The notes under the pieces were generated by a model. The model worked only from the letters and a program-made list of their open reading frames with translations, did not search any database and had not been told where the DNA came from. From Paracoccaceae bacterium (GTDB lineage Bacteria; Pseudomonadota; Alphaproteobacteria; Rhodobacterales; Rhodobacteraceae): a stretch of DNA of 53,324 bases. The stretch is from positions 1 through 53,324 of the forward strand of contig JAJEBQ010000021.1 of the NCBI GenBank assembly GCA_022822495.1, given 5' to 3'. Positions 1 to 7,980 of the stretch are shown in pieces (the first letter of the stretch is position 1; the number at the start of each line of letters is the position of its first letter). The translations under genes and the position numbers were made by a program.

Positions 1-141
1 TTTGTTGCGACTGTGGCCTTTGAGGCGGGTCCTGTTCAGGATGCTGCCAAGATGGGTGCCCTTTTGAGTTTGGGGGGTGCGGTGATAGCCATTTTTGTCG
101 GAAAAATGTTTAAAATCAAGAAACAGGAAATCCTTTCCTGA
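1..141 (+). CDS. nhaA: Na+/H+ antiporter NhaA, C-terminal end only
   Basis: The window opens inside a gene; frame 1 reads 46 codons to a TGA at 139-141. The peptide is a hydrophobic last membrane helix (an AGPVQDAAKMGAL... segment with a Gly/Ala-rich helix) followed by a basic tail KIKKQE. Spacing and composition match the last transmembrane helix and cytoplasmic tail of NhaA-type sodium/proton antiporters, inner-membrane proteins that exchange Na+ for H+. Only about a tenth of the protein is visible, so the family call rests on this segment alone. It lies 29 bp upstream of kdsA in the same direction. Confidence 0.6.
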   Translation, partial: FVATVAFEAGPVQDAAKMGALLSLGGAVIAIFVGKMFKIKKQEILS

Positions 142-170
142 TGCTTTCCATTTTGAAGGGCATCAACTAA

Positions 171-1004
171 ATGAAAGTTGTTCAAGCAGGCAACCTGGAA
201 ATTTCCAACAAGTTGCCCTTTGTCCTCATTGCCGGCCCTTGTCAAATTGAGAGTATAAACCACTCCCTAAACATTGCACATCGGATCAACGAAATCTGCC
301 AATCACTAGAGTTGGGATTTATTTTCAAATCTTCTTTTGACAAAGCAAACAGAACTTCCCTTAAGGGAAAAAGAGGCGTAGGTTTGAAGAGGGGACTGGA
401 AATTCTGGTGAGTGTACGGGAGGAAGTTGGATGTCCAGTTCTAACAGATGTTCATGAGCCTGGCCAGTGTACCGAGGTTGCCAAACATGTAGATATCCTT
501 CAAATTCCAGCTTTTCTATGCCGTCAAACGGATTTGCTCCTGGCCGCAGGAGAAACCAACAAGACGATCAATTTAAAAAAGGGGCAATTTCTTGCACCGT
601 GGGACATTCAAAATGCCATTGGCAAAATAGAAAGCACAGGAAACCAGAAAATTCTCCTTTGTGAAAGAGGGACTTCATTTGGATATAACACCCTCGTCAC
701 AGATATGAGAAGTTTACCAATAATGGCCAAGACAAAGTATCCGGTCATTATAGATGCAACCCACTCAGTACAGACTCCGGGTGGAAGGGGTGAAAGTACC
801 GGTGGTCAAAGAGAATTTGCTCCTGTCATCGCCAGAGCCGGTGTTGCCCTAGGTGTCGCAGGAGTTTTTCTTGAAACCCACGAAAATCCGGAATCTGCGC
901 CAAGCGACGGTAAAAACATGGTCATGTTGGATCAACTTGAAGGGATTCTCAGTACCTTGGTTGCTTTGGATAAAGTGGCAAAACAACATCCGATAGAAAT
1001 TTGA
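171..1004 (+). CDS. kdsA: 3-deoxy-8-phosphooctulonate synthase (KDO-8-P synthase)
   Basis: 277 aa, normal length for KdsA. The enzyme condenses phosphoenolpyruvate with D-arabinose-5-phosphate to KDO-8-phosphate, the first committed step to the inner-core sugar of lipopolysaccharide, in the cytosol. Visible family signatures are the N-terminal IAGPCQIES strand, the FKSSFDKANRTS phosphate/substrate loop, the LTDVHEPGQC strand, LCERGTSFGYN and the C-terminal DATHSVQTPGG segment with conserved His and Asp residues. Presence of the gene shows that the organism makes Gram-negative LPS. It starts 29 bp after nhaA and is followed after 10 bp by a phosphohexomutase, so the two probably share a transcript. 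Confidence 0.95.
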   Translation: MKVVQAGNLEISNKLPFVLIAGPCQIESINHSLNIAHRINEICQSLELGFIFKSSFDKANRTSLKGKRGVGLKRGLEILVSVREEVGCPVLTDVHEPGQCTEVAKHVDILQIPAFLCRQTDLLLAAGETNKTINLKKGQFLAPWDIQNAIGKIESTGNQKILLCERGTSFGYNTLVTDMRSLPIMAKTKYPVIIDATHSVQTPGGRGESTGGQREFAPVIARAGVALGVAGVFLETHENPESAPSDGKNMVMLDQLEGILSTLVALDKVAKQHPIEI

Positions 1005-1014
1005 AAATACCAAA

Positions 1015-2511
1015 ATGGTTTTAAAGCACCCTCCCCTTCTCGAAAGTTGGAGTTATAACGAAGATATCTGGATTTCACCCAATGGCTTTCGGGAATATGA
1101 TTGTCGTTGGCGTTATCCCGAGGATATAAATCTGCTGGGATTAACAGAAGTTGGTAAGGCCATCGGGACGTACATCAACGAGTTAGGCAAGCCTAATGAT
1201 ATTGTCGTCGGTTGTGACTTTCGGTCCTATTCTCCGGCAGTAAAAAATGCCTTGGTACTTGGTCTATTCATCTCGGGTATGAGAGTTATAGATATTGGTA
1301 CCGTGGTTTCACCCATGGCCTATTATGCCCGCGTCAGGCTTGGGGTTCCCAATGTTTGCATGATAACGGCATCACATAACCCTAATGGATGGACAGGTAT
1401 CAAGGTTGGTATTGATCATCCCTTTACTCTTTCAGCTGAAGATATAACCGCTCTGAAAGAGTTGATATTCTCTGCCAAAACGATTGTTCAGGATGGAGGC
1501 CAATACACAACGTACAAAAATTTGGCAGATGAATACCTGCATCATTTGACCAAGAATGTGAACTTAACCAGAAAAATTAAAGCTGTCTGTGCTACTGGTA
1601 ATGGTACGGCTTCAAAATTTGCTGTATCACTCCTTGATAGAATGGGCGTGGACACCATTCCCCTTCATGCTGAACCAAACTCCTGTTTCCCCAATTATAA
1701 TCCCAATCCGGAAGCTTTAGTCATGTTAGAAGACATGCAAGGAAAAGTCAGAAAAACCAAAGCAGATCTTGCTTTTGGTTTCGATGGAGATGGCGACAGG
1801 TTAGGGGTTGTGGATAATCAGGCCGAGGAAATTTATTCGGATAAACTTGGATTAATTATGGCCAGGAGTCTTTCAAAGCGTATGCCCGGAGCCAAATTTG
1901 TTGCGGATGTTAAGTCGACAGGAATTATAACGCATGACCCCGAATTACAGAAGAATGGTGCTTTAACCGAATTTTATAAAACTGGTCATGGTCACATGAA
2001 ACGACGGGTATATGAAGTTGGTGCCGTTCTTGGTATTGAAAAATCGGGCCATTTCTATTTTTCTCCGCCAGTTGGATTTGGCTTTGATTGTGCCTTCCAA
2101 GCAGCTGTCGAGGTGTGTAAATTGCTTGATAATAGTCCGGGAAAACAACTGTCAGATTTAAAAGACGACCTTCCACGAACTTGGAGTTCTCCTACCATGT
2201 CTCCTTATTGTGATGACAACGAAAAGTATGGTGTTGTCGACCGAATAACTTCAAAGTTGAAGGCCTATCAGGAAGAGAACAGGTTGGTTGATAATAAGAA
2301 AATTGTCGAAATCATGACTCTGAACGGGGCGAGGGTAATTTTGGAAAATAACTCGTGGTTTCTGGTTAGAGCCTCATCCAACACACCCAACCTTGTTATC
2401 GTTTGCGAAAGTACCGCTAGCAGACGTGAGTTGGAAAATATTTTTGGCTTTGTAAGGGAGGTGTTACAATCCGAATCCTTGGTTGGTGCGTTCGACCAAA
2501 CTCTTGATTGA
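1015..2511 (+). CDS. Phosphomannomutase/phosphoglucomutase family
   Basis: 498 aa, alpha-D-phosphohexomutase superfamily, which interconverts hexose 1- and 6-phosphates to supply sugar nucleotides for LPS, capsule or glycogen. The phosphoserine loop TASHNPNGWTG (about residue 120) and the metal loop FDGDGDRLG (about residue 257) are intact. The sugar-binding KSGHFYF loop replaces the more usual GEMSGH, and a C-terminal phosphate-binding segment VRASSNTPNL is present. The closest relatives by pattern are AlgC/ManB-like bifunctional enzymes; the preferred sugar cannot be read from the sequence. The neighbouring kdsA points to an envelope role. Confidence 0.88.
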   Translation: MVLKHPPLLESWSYNEDIWISPNGFREYDCRWRYPEDINLLGLTEVGKAIGTYINELGKPNDIVVGCDFRSYSPAVKNALVLGLFISGMRVIDIGTVVSPMAYYARVRLGVPNVCMITASHNPNGWTGIKVGIDHPFTLSAEDITALKELIFSAKTIVQDGGQYTTYKNLADEYLHHLTKNVNLTRKIKAVCATGNGTASKFAVSLLDRMGVDTIPLHAEPNSCFPNYNPNPEALVMLEDMQGKVRKTKADLAFGFDGDGDRLGVVDNQAEEIYSDKLGLIMARSLSKRMPGAKFVADVKSTGIITHDPELQKNGALTEFYKTGHGHMKRRVYEVGAVLGIEKSGHFYFSPPVGFGFDCAFQAAVEVCKLLDNSPGKQLSDLKDDLPRTWSSPTMSPYCDDNEKYGVVDRITSKLKAYQEENRLVDNKKIVEIMTLNGARVILENNSWFLVRASSNTPNLVIVCESTASRRELENIFGFVREVLQSESLVGAFDQTLD

Positions 2512-2628
2512 TTACGGTTGGTTTCCTGGCCGAGGAAATCACAAAGATCTACTCAAAATGTCTTGAAGTTTTTACAAAGGTATTTAACTCTCTAGTTGGT
2601 TAAAAAATTGATTGCCTGCCGATTTTAT
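2512..2628. other. Intergenic region before tRNA-Gln
   Basis: About 120 bp of AT-rich sequence between the mutase gene and tRNA-Gln. It probably holds the tRNA promoter; I see no strong hairpin terminator or small gene. Confidence 0.4.
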
Positions 2629-2703
2629 TGGGGTGTAGCCAAGTGGTAAGGCAGCGGGTTTTGATCCCGTGTACCGTAGGTTCGAATCCTACCACCCCAG
2701 CCA
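2629..2703 (+). tRNA. tRNA-Gln (anticodon UUG)
   Basis: A full cloverleaf can be drawn. The acceptor stem TGGGGTG pairs with CACCCCA, the D-arm region contains AGCCAAGTGGTAAGGC, the anticodon stem is GCGGG/CCCGT around the 7-nt loop TTTTGAT with anticodon TTG, and the T-arm has GGTTCGAATCC. The discriminator base is G at 2700 and CCA (2701-2703) is encoded. It would read CAA and, by wobble, CAG codons. It lies between two convergent protein genes. Confidence 0.95.
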
Positions 2704-2737
2704 TTATTGAGTACCAATTTTAGGGCAATGAAGTACC

Positions 2738-3556
2738 CTATAGGTTGTCATAGATTTCAGGGATAAATGTTTGATAATCCATCGGTGGTCTGACATAGCC
2801 CTTCGGTTCGGTCCTTTCTGGCAAAGCAATTGCTTTTGGTGTAAGATCTTCATAGGGTATCATTGAAAGGAAGTGACTGATACAGTTCAAACGGGCGTGC
2901 CGTTTGACATCAGCATTGACCACAAACCAGGGTGACTGCTTGGTGTCAGTGTGTGCAAACATCACGTCTTTGGCTCTGGAATACTCCTCCCATTTGGTTC
3001 GGGACTCCAAATCCATTGGTGACAATTTCCATCGCTTATGAGGTTCTTTCAGTCGGCTTTGAAATCTTTTCTCTTGCTCATCATCAGAAATTGAGAACCA
3101 ATACTTGACCAGAGTGATTCCAGATCTGATCAACATGCGTTCAAATTCGGGACAGGAGCGTAGAAACTCCTGATATTCCTCTTGAGTACAAAAATTCATG
3201 ACTTTTTCGACCCCGGCACGGTTATACCAGCTTCGATCAAAAAGAACGATTTCCCCGGCGGCCGGAAAGTAATTGCAATATTTTTGAAAATACCATTGCG
3301 TTTTTTCCCTCTCGGTTGGTACTGGCAGGGCGACGACTCTGACCCATCGAGGATTGAGGTGCTGTGTGATTCGTTTAATGACGCCACCTTTACCGGCTGC
3401 ATCTCTACCCTCAAAAACAACAACTACCTTTAGTTTTTTGAATTTAACCCACTGACCAAGTTTTATTAACTCCAATTGAAGGCGGTAAAGTTCCTTCTCG
3501 TATTTAGCTTTTGAGATTACCTTTTTCTTGGTCCCATTTTTCTTTAAATTATCCAC
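2738..3556 (-). CDS. ppk2: Polyphosphate kinase 2 family protein
   Basis: 272 aa, typical of single-domain PPK2 enzymes, which transfer phosphate between inorganic polyphosphate and nucleoside di- or monophosphates. The Walker A motif is FEGRDAAGKGG (about residues 48-58), the Walker B/lid region is LFDRSWYNRAGVE, and the conserved KYWFSISDDEQEKRF and KEPHKRWKLSP...W segments follow. Single-domain enzymes of this length usually belong to class I (ADP to ATP or GDP to GTP); the nucleotide preference is inferred. It is read alone on the minus strand, convergent with tRNA-Gln. Confidence 0.93.
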   Translation of the reverse strand: MDNLKKNGTKKKVISKAKYEKELYRLQLELIKLGQWVKFKKLKVVVVFEGRDAAGKGGVIKRITQHLNPRWVRVVALPVPTEREKTQWYFQKYCNYFPAAGEIVLFDRSWYNRAGVEKVMNFCTQEEYQEFLRSCPEFERMLIRSGITLVKYWFSISDDEQEKRFQSRLKEPHKRWKLSPMDLESRTKWEEYSRAKDVMFAHTDTKQSPWFVVNADVKRHARLNCISHFLSMIPYEDLTPKAIALPERTEPKGYVRPPMDYQTFIPEIYDNL

Positions 3557-3862
3557 CGCAGAACTCCCCCAACACTGATTTACGGCAACTGTGAATTCTA
3601 TTGTAAGAAAAAAACTGTTCTTGTCTTTAATATTTCTGATTTTTTTTTATCAAAAGCACAAAAATCTTCGTTTTGAGGCAAACCTGCTTTTTGATCTGAA
3701 TTAGTGGTGATTTACCCCAAAAATAACACACCTTATTTTTACAAACTGGTGATTCATCAAACTCTGCCATTCAAATTGGTGTCCCAGTTTCAGCCCTGAT
3801 GCCTAATATGCTTACTGGTAAGGACATTAAATTCATTTGTGGATTAAGATCAAGTGGCCAAT
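3557..3862. other. Intergenic region, no gene seen
   Basis: About 300 bp of AT-rich sequence with homopolymer runs between the ppk2 promoter side and the end of the RidA gene. No ORF with coding character, no RNA gene and no clear terminator hairpin is visible. Confidence 0.4.
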
Positions 3863-4255
3863 TTATTTCATGGCTAAAACTTCTATTTCAATTTTAAATT
3901 CTGGTTTGGAAAAGCCAGATACGATCAAAAGTGTTGAGGTGGGTGGAACCTTAAGGTCACTTATCCACTTGTCTCTGATCTTCATGTAGGGGGTGAGAAA
4001 CTTTCTTTTGCTAACATAGGCACTGATTTTTACAACATCTGATTTCTTCATACCACCTTTACCAAGGATTGCATCAATATTGGCGAAACAAAATTCAGCC
4101 TGCCCTTCAATGGATTTCGGAATGGTGCCATCCATTGAAATACCCAACTGTCCCGAAACCAACAGGTGAGTAGATGCTCCCTTTATCCACAGCCCATGCG
4201 AATAGTCCGCAAATGGTGCAACTATTTCTCCGGGGTTTATGCTACTCTTTTCCAT
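3863..4255 (-). CDS. RidA/YjgF/YER057c/UK114 family protein
   Basis: 130 aa from the ATG at 4255, chosen because AGGAGAG lies 5 nt upstream; a longer frame would run into the neighbouring gene. RidA-family proteins form trimers that hydrolyse reactive enamine/imine intermediates released by PLP enzymes, or act as specialised deaminases in catabolic pathways. Family features are the N-terminal SINPGEIVAPFADYSHGLW stretch, GQLGIS, QAEFCFANIDAILGKGG and the C-terminal PTSTLLIVSGFSKPEFKIEIEVLA. The canonical active-site Arg region appears as PPTSTLL without the usual R before it, so it may not be a classic imine deaminase. It lies just downstream of an FAH-type hydratase, suggesting a catabolic role. 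Confidence 0.85.
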   Translation of the reverse strand: MEKSSINPGEIVAPFADYSHGLWIKGASTHLLVSGQLGISMDGTIPKSIEGQAEFCFANIDAILGKGGMKKSDVVKISAYVSKRKFLTPYMKIRDKWISDLKVPPTSTLLIVSGFSKPEFKIEIEVLAMK

Positions 4256-4277
4256 TGAAACTCTCCTTTCATTAGGT

Positions 4278-5075
4278 TCATACCATTTCAACTTCGACAC
4301 TACCAATCGACCCCCACCTAGCCTTAACCTTGGAACCCTTCTTAACGGGTATCGGTTTAACGGGGGATCCCGTCATCACCAAGTCTCCCTTGTCCAACGT
4401 ACCACCAAGTTTACCCAATTTTGACAACCGATCAAAAAGCCAGACAATTGAATTGGCTGGATTTCCCAAAACATCTGAAACATTTGCCTGGAAATTCAAA
4501 TCATCAACTTCAAGATATACCTCCGTTGCATTGAAATCAAATTTGAGTGGGTCAAAAATATGATCGGATAGCAAAATTCTTGAAGCACCCACATTGTCTG
4601 CGATCACGTTTACAACACCAGCCGTCAAACCTACTCTGGTCTCAACAAATTCTAGCGCCAAATACACCTTTCGAGTTTTGTCAATAACCTGTTGGACAGA
4701 AATTTTATCCCCATCCAAACCTTCGGCGAGCTCAAAACAAATTTCGGGTTCTACAAGAACTTGTGCTGTACCCAATATGGGCACCTTATTCGTATTGGAT
4801 ATTTTCATACTTGAGGTCAGGAAACCAAATTCCGGTTCGTTTATACCATGTACCTCCTGGACCTCGTTGGAAGTAAACCCTACTTTGTAACCCATCTTCG
4901 CATCACCATCCCGAAGATATAGGGCAAGTACCTTCGTTCTGATTGATTCGCTATCAGCCACATTAAGTCTAATCTTTTTTCCAGGTGGGGTTATTCGGGC
5001 ATTTTTTGTAATTCCACCCGTATAAATTTCTTCCGCAATAAATTTATGCGAATCATGCGTTAGGTTGGGGGTCAT
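4278..5075 (-). CDS. 2-keto-4-pentenoate hydratase / FAH-family protein
   Basis: 265 aa, the length of MhpD/DmpE-type hydratases, which add water to 2-hydroxypenta-2,4-dienoates or decarboxylate 4-oxalocrotonate in meta-cleavage pathways. The signatures are GYKVGFTS near the N-terminus, VEPEICFELAEGL (the acidic metal ligands), ALEFVETRVG, and the C-terminal DLVMTGSPVKPIPVKKGSKVKARWG. It probably forms an operon with the RidA gene 22 bp downstream. It is divergent from the ABC transporter operon at 5258, so the two may be co-regulated from the 5076-5257 interval. The substrate is unknown. Confidence 0.85.
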   Translation of the reverse strand: MTPNLTHDSHKFIAEEIYTGGITKNARITPPGKKIRLNVADSESIRTKVLALYLRDGDAKMGYKVGFTSNEVQEVHGINEPEFGFLTSSMKISNTNKVPILGTAQVLVEPEICFELAEGLDGDKISVQQVIDKTRKVYLALEFVETRVGLTAGVVNVIADNVGASRILLSDHIFDPLKFDFNATEVYLEVDDLNFQANVSDVLGNPANSIVWLFDRLSKLGKLGGTLDKGDLVMTGSPVKPIPVKKGSKVKARWGSIGSVEVEMV

Positions 5076-5257
5076 TAACGGTCTCCAAATACATTCCTGT
5101 TATGCATTACAGGCCCAAAGTATCAGTCGTAACAACATTATTATCAGTGATAAAGATTTTTTAATTGCAAGTTTCAACAATTCCATTACAAAATAAATAG
5201 GGGATTCAAAGCTTTTTTGAACTCATTTACTCAACACCCAAATTAAGGAATTTATCA

Positions 5258-6247
5258 ATGCGATTTATGCGTTCCCTTGTTATTGTATTACCCTTTATAA
5301 TCTCCACTGCACATGCAGCCGATATGGAAAAGGTCACCTTCGGTACTAACTGGCTTGCCCAGGCTGAACACGGAGGCTTCTACCAAGCTGTCGCTGATGG
5401 CACCTATGCAGAATGTGGACTAGATGTAACAATTCTACCAGGTGGTCCACAAGTGAATAACCGCGCTCTGATGCTGGCTGGCAAAATTCATTTTCACATG
5501 GGCGGAGATCTGATTGCGGCCTTCAACTCGGTTGAACAGAATATACCTGTTGTATCAGTGGCGGCCATTTTCCAGAAACATCCCCAAGTTATCCTTGCCC
5601 ATCCAGGCAAAGCTGAAAAATTTGAAGACCTTAAAGACTTGACCCTGCTCATTGGCGATAACGGCTTCAGGACCTACTACCCGTGGATGAAAGCTCAATA
5701 TGGATTTACCGATGAACAGCGTGTTCCTTACACCTTTAATCCGGCACCCTTTTTGGCTGACGAAAACAAAGGCATGCAAGGATACTTGTCTTCCGAACCA
5801 TATGTGGTAGAGAAGGAAGGCGGTTTTACGCCTGAGGTCTTCCTGATTGCTGATGCTGGATACTCGACCTATGCAACAACCATTGAAACCATGGCTGAAA
5901 CAATTGAAAACAAACCGGAAGTGGTTCAGTGTTTTGTCGACGGTTCCATCAAAGGATGGTATAATTATCTTTATAATGACAGAGCAGCAGCAGATGAGTT
6001 GATCAAGGCTGATAACCCCGAAATGTCCGATGACAAAATTGCCTATGCAATCGACAAGATGTTGGAGCGGGGTATTGTTGATTCAGGTGATGCTTTGGAA
6101 ATGGGTATTGGCGCCCTTACCGATGAAAAAGCTGCTGATTTTTTCAACAAGATGGTTGAAGCAGGTGTATTGTCCCCCGACATTGAATATTCCAATGCCT
6201 ACAATACAAGCTTTGTCAACAAAGGTGTCGGGATCAACCTCAAATAA
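5258..6247 (+). CDS. ABC transporter substrate-binding protein, NMT1/THI5-like
   Basis: 329 aa with a clear signal peptide (MRFMRSLVIVLPFIISTAHA, cut after AHA), so it is periplasmic. The mature protein starts with the family pattern TFGTNWLAQAEHGGFYQAVADGTY...GLDVTILPGGP and carries GDLIAAFNSVEQNIPVV. NMT1/THI5-like binding proteins carry pyrimidine-like or other small aromatic nitrogen compounds. The cytosine-deaminase-like enzyme encoded in the same run supports a nucleobase-type substrate, which is an inference. It is the first gene of the 5258-12644 run and is separated from the ATPase gene by a hairpin (6268-6293), which often allows the binding protein to be made in excess. Confidence 0.9.
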   Translation: MRFMRSLVIVLPFIISTAHAADMEKVTFGTNWLAQAEHGGFYQAVADGTYAECGLDVTILPGGPQVNNRALMLAGKIHFHMGGDLIAAFNSVEQNIPVVSVAAIFQKHPQVILAHPGKAEKFEDLKDLTLLIGDNGFRTYYPWMKAQYGFTDEQRVPYTFNPAPFLADENKGMQGYLSSEPYVVEKEGGFTPEVFLIADAGYSTYATTIETMAETIENKPEVVQCFVDGSIKGWYNYLYNDRAAADELIKADNPEMSDDKIAYAIDKMLERGIVDSGDALEMGIGALTDEKAADFFNKMVEAGVLSPDIEYSNAYNTSFVNKGVGINLK

Positions 6248-6267
6248 AATTTAAACCCTATGCCTGA

Positions 6268-6293
6268 GAGAGGGTATGTAACCGTACCCTCTC
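6268..6293 (+). promoter_or_regulatory. Intercistronic hairpin after the binding-protein gene
   Basis: A perfect 9-bp inverted repeat, GAGAGGGTA at 6268-6276 and TACCCTCTC at 6285-6293, with an 8-nt loop. It lies 20 bp after the stop of the binding-protein gene and about 30 bp before the ATPase start, with no downstream T-run. This resembles RNA stabilisers or attenuating hairpins that follow binding-protein genes in transporter operons rather than a full terminator. Confidence 0.55.
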
Positions 6294-6324
6294 GTATGAG
6301 CAGAAGTGTCGTATGTGAATTAAA

Positions 6325-7089
6325 TTGAGCGAAAATAAAAGCCCCCTCCTTCTTGAACTAAAGAAGGTGGGCAAGACATTTGCAGAAGATATTGTTGCCT
6401 TGAAGGATATGGATCTCAGAATTCATTCGGGTGATTTTATAAGCCTTCTCGGACCATCGGGTTGTGGCAAGTCAACAGCCTTACGAATTATTGCAGGCTT
6501 AACCACACCAACCCTGGGTCAGGTGGATTGGAAAGTTAATCACGGTAGTGGCTCCATTGGTGTGGTTTTTCAGGAAGCGACCCTCATGCCTTGGGCAACC
6601 GTCGAAAAAAATGTCTGGCTTCCTTTTCGGCTACAAAACAAATCCTTTCAGGAAACCAAGGATGAAATAGAACATAGCCTTGAACTGGTTGGCTTGAAGG
6701 AATTCATCAAAAGCTATCCACGTGAGCTTTCTGGCGGTATGAAAATGCGCGTATCCATTGCCCGTGCACTGGTTACCGACCCCAAGGTTATCCTGATGGA
6801 TGAACCCTTTGCCGCCCTGGATGAAATCACCAGATTTAAATTGAACAACGACTTGCTGGCCCTAAGGGAAACCATCGGATGTACCATTATTTTTGTTACC
6901 CACTCGGTTTTTGAAAGTGTCTTTTTGTCAGACCGCATTGCAGTCATGGCTGCAAGACCAGGGCGAGTGATACAGGAACTGATTGTCGATGAACCCTATC
7001 CCCGCGGCGAAACCTTCCGAACATCCGCAAGTTACGGTATAATTTGCAGGAAAACCTCAGATGCCCTAAAGTTGTCAATGGAAAACTAA
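6325..7089 (+). CDS. ABC transporter ATP-binding protein (nitrate/taurine/pyrimidine class)
   Basis: 254 aa. Walker A is GPSGCGKST (residues 43-51), the Q-loop is VVFQEATLMPW, the signature is LSGGMKMRVSIARAL (about 135) and Walker B is VILMDEPFAALDE (about 155-167), followed by the switch histidine in FVTHSVFE. The LMPW Q-loop and the ALDE segment are typical of the SsuB/TauB/ThiZ group that pairs with NMT1-like binding proteins. The start is TTG at 6325; no in-frame ATG precedes the Walker A region except an internal one, and no strong ribosome-binding site is visible, so the start is uncertain. The stop TAA directly abuts the permease ATG. Confidence 0.92.
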   Translation: MSENKSPLLLELKKVGKTFAEDIVALKDMDLRIHSGDFISLLGPSGCGKSTALRIIAGLTTPTLGQVDWKVNHGSGSIGVVFQEATLMPWATVEKNVWLPFRLQNKSFQETKDEIEHSLELVGLKEFIKSYPRELSGGMKMRVSIARALVTDPKVILMDEPFAALDEITRFKLNNDLLALRETIGCTIIFVTHSVFESVFLSDRIAVMAARPGRVIQELIVDEPYPRGETFRTSASYGIICRKTSDALKLSMEN

Positions 7090-7980
7090 ATGGTACATAC
7101 AGACATCCAATTAGATTCGTCGAATCACGAAACAAGCATGGGTTCAACAACAGGGGTTGTTGATCGGAATGAACTACAGAAAAAGAGGAAGGAACGAGCA
7201 GAGAAAATAGGTAAATGGGTTATGCCCTTTATCGTTTTCGTCATAACGATCTGGCTTTGGGACTATATCGTAAGTTCAAATGAGATTCCTCACTACATAT
7301 TGCCCGGACCGGGATTGGTTGTTGATACACTAATCCAGGATTTGGGTATTTTGTTCAGTGCCCTTAAAGTTACCCTGCAAATAACTCTGCTTGCCCTGGC
7401 CGTGGCCGTAATCGGAGGGGTGGGACTAGCAATATTGTTTACGCAATCTAAGTTTGTTGAAATATCCTTTTTTCCCTATGCCGTGATTCTTCAGGTCACA
7501 CCCATAATCTCGATTGCCCCCTTGATCTTCATTTATGTTGATAATCGTATGGTTGGGCTTTTACTTTGTGCCTGGATCGTTGCCTTTTTTCCGGTCCTAT
7601 CGAATACGACGCTGGGATTGAACTCAGTTGATCACAATCTCAAGGATCTTTTCAAGATTTATGAAGCCAACAGATGGCAAAAATTGCTTCATCTGCAATT
7701 ACCTTCAGCCCTGCCCTATTTTCTGGGAGGTTTAAGAATAGCTGGTGGTTTGGCGCTGATTGGAGCTGTTGTTGCAGAATATGTTGCTGGTACAGGGGGT
7801 ATTGGTTCTGGCTTGGCCTACACTATTCTGGAAGCAGGCTACCGGCTGAATATTCCCCGGATGTTTGCAGCACTCCTTCTTATCGCCGGTACGGGAGTCC
7901 TAATTTTTGTTCTCCTCTCTTTCCTGTCTCATCTCCTGTTGCACAAATGGCATGAAAGCGCTCTTGAGAAGGAGACCTAG
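7090..7980 (+). CDS. ABC transporter permease (SsuC/ThiX-like)
   Basis: 296 aa, inner-membrane subunit. A roughly 45-residue charged cytoplasmic N-terminus precedes about six membrane segments: WVMPFIVFVITIWLW, VTLQITLLALAVAVIGGVG, FPYAVILQVTPIISIAPLIF and others. The EAA loop that contacts the ATPase is visible as IYEANRWQKLLHLQLPSALPYFLGGLRIA. The gene starts immediately after the ATPase stop codon and its TAG overlaps by one base the GTG start of the amidohydrolase gene, so the transporter and enzyme genes are translationally coupled. Confidence 0.92.
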   Translation: MVHTDIQLDSSNHETSMGSTTGVVDRNELQKKRKERAEKIGKWVMPFIVFVITIWLWDYIVSSNEIPHYILPGPGLVVDTLIQDLGILFSALKVTLQITLLALAVAVIGGVGLAILFTQSKFVEISFFPYAVILQVTPIISIAPLIFIYVDNRMVGLLLCAWIVAFFPVLSNTTLGLNSVDHNLKDLFKIYEANRWQKLLHLQLPSALPYFLGGLRIAGGLALIGAVVAEYVAGTGGIGSGLAYTILEAGYRLNIPRMFAALLLIAGTGVLIFVLLSFLSHLLLHKWHESALEKET

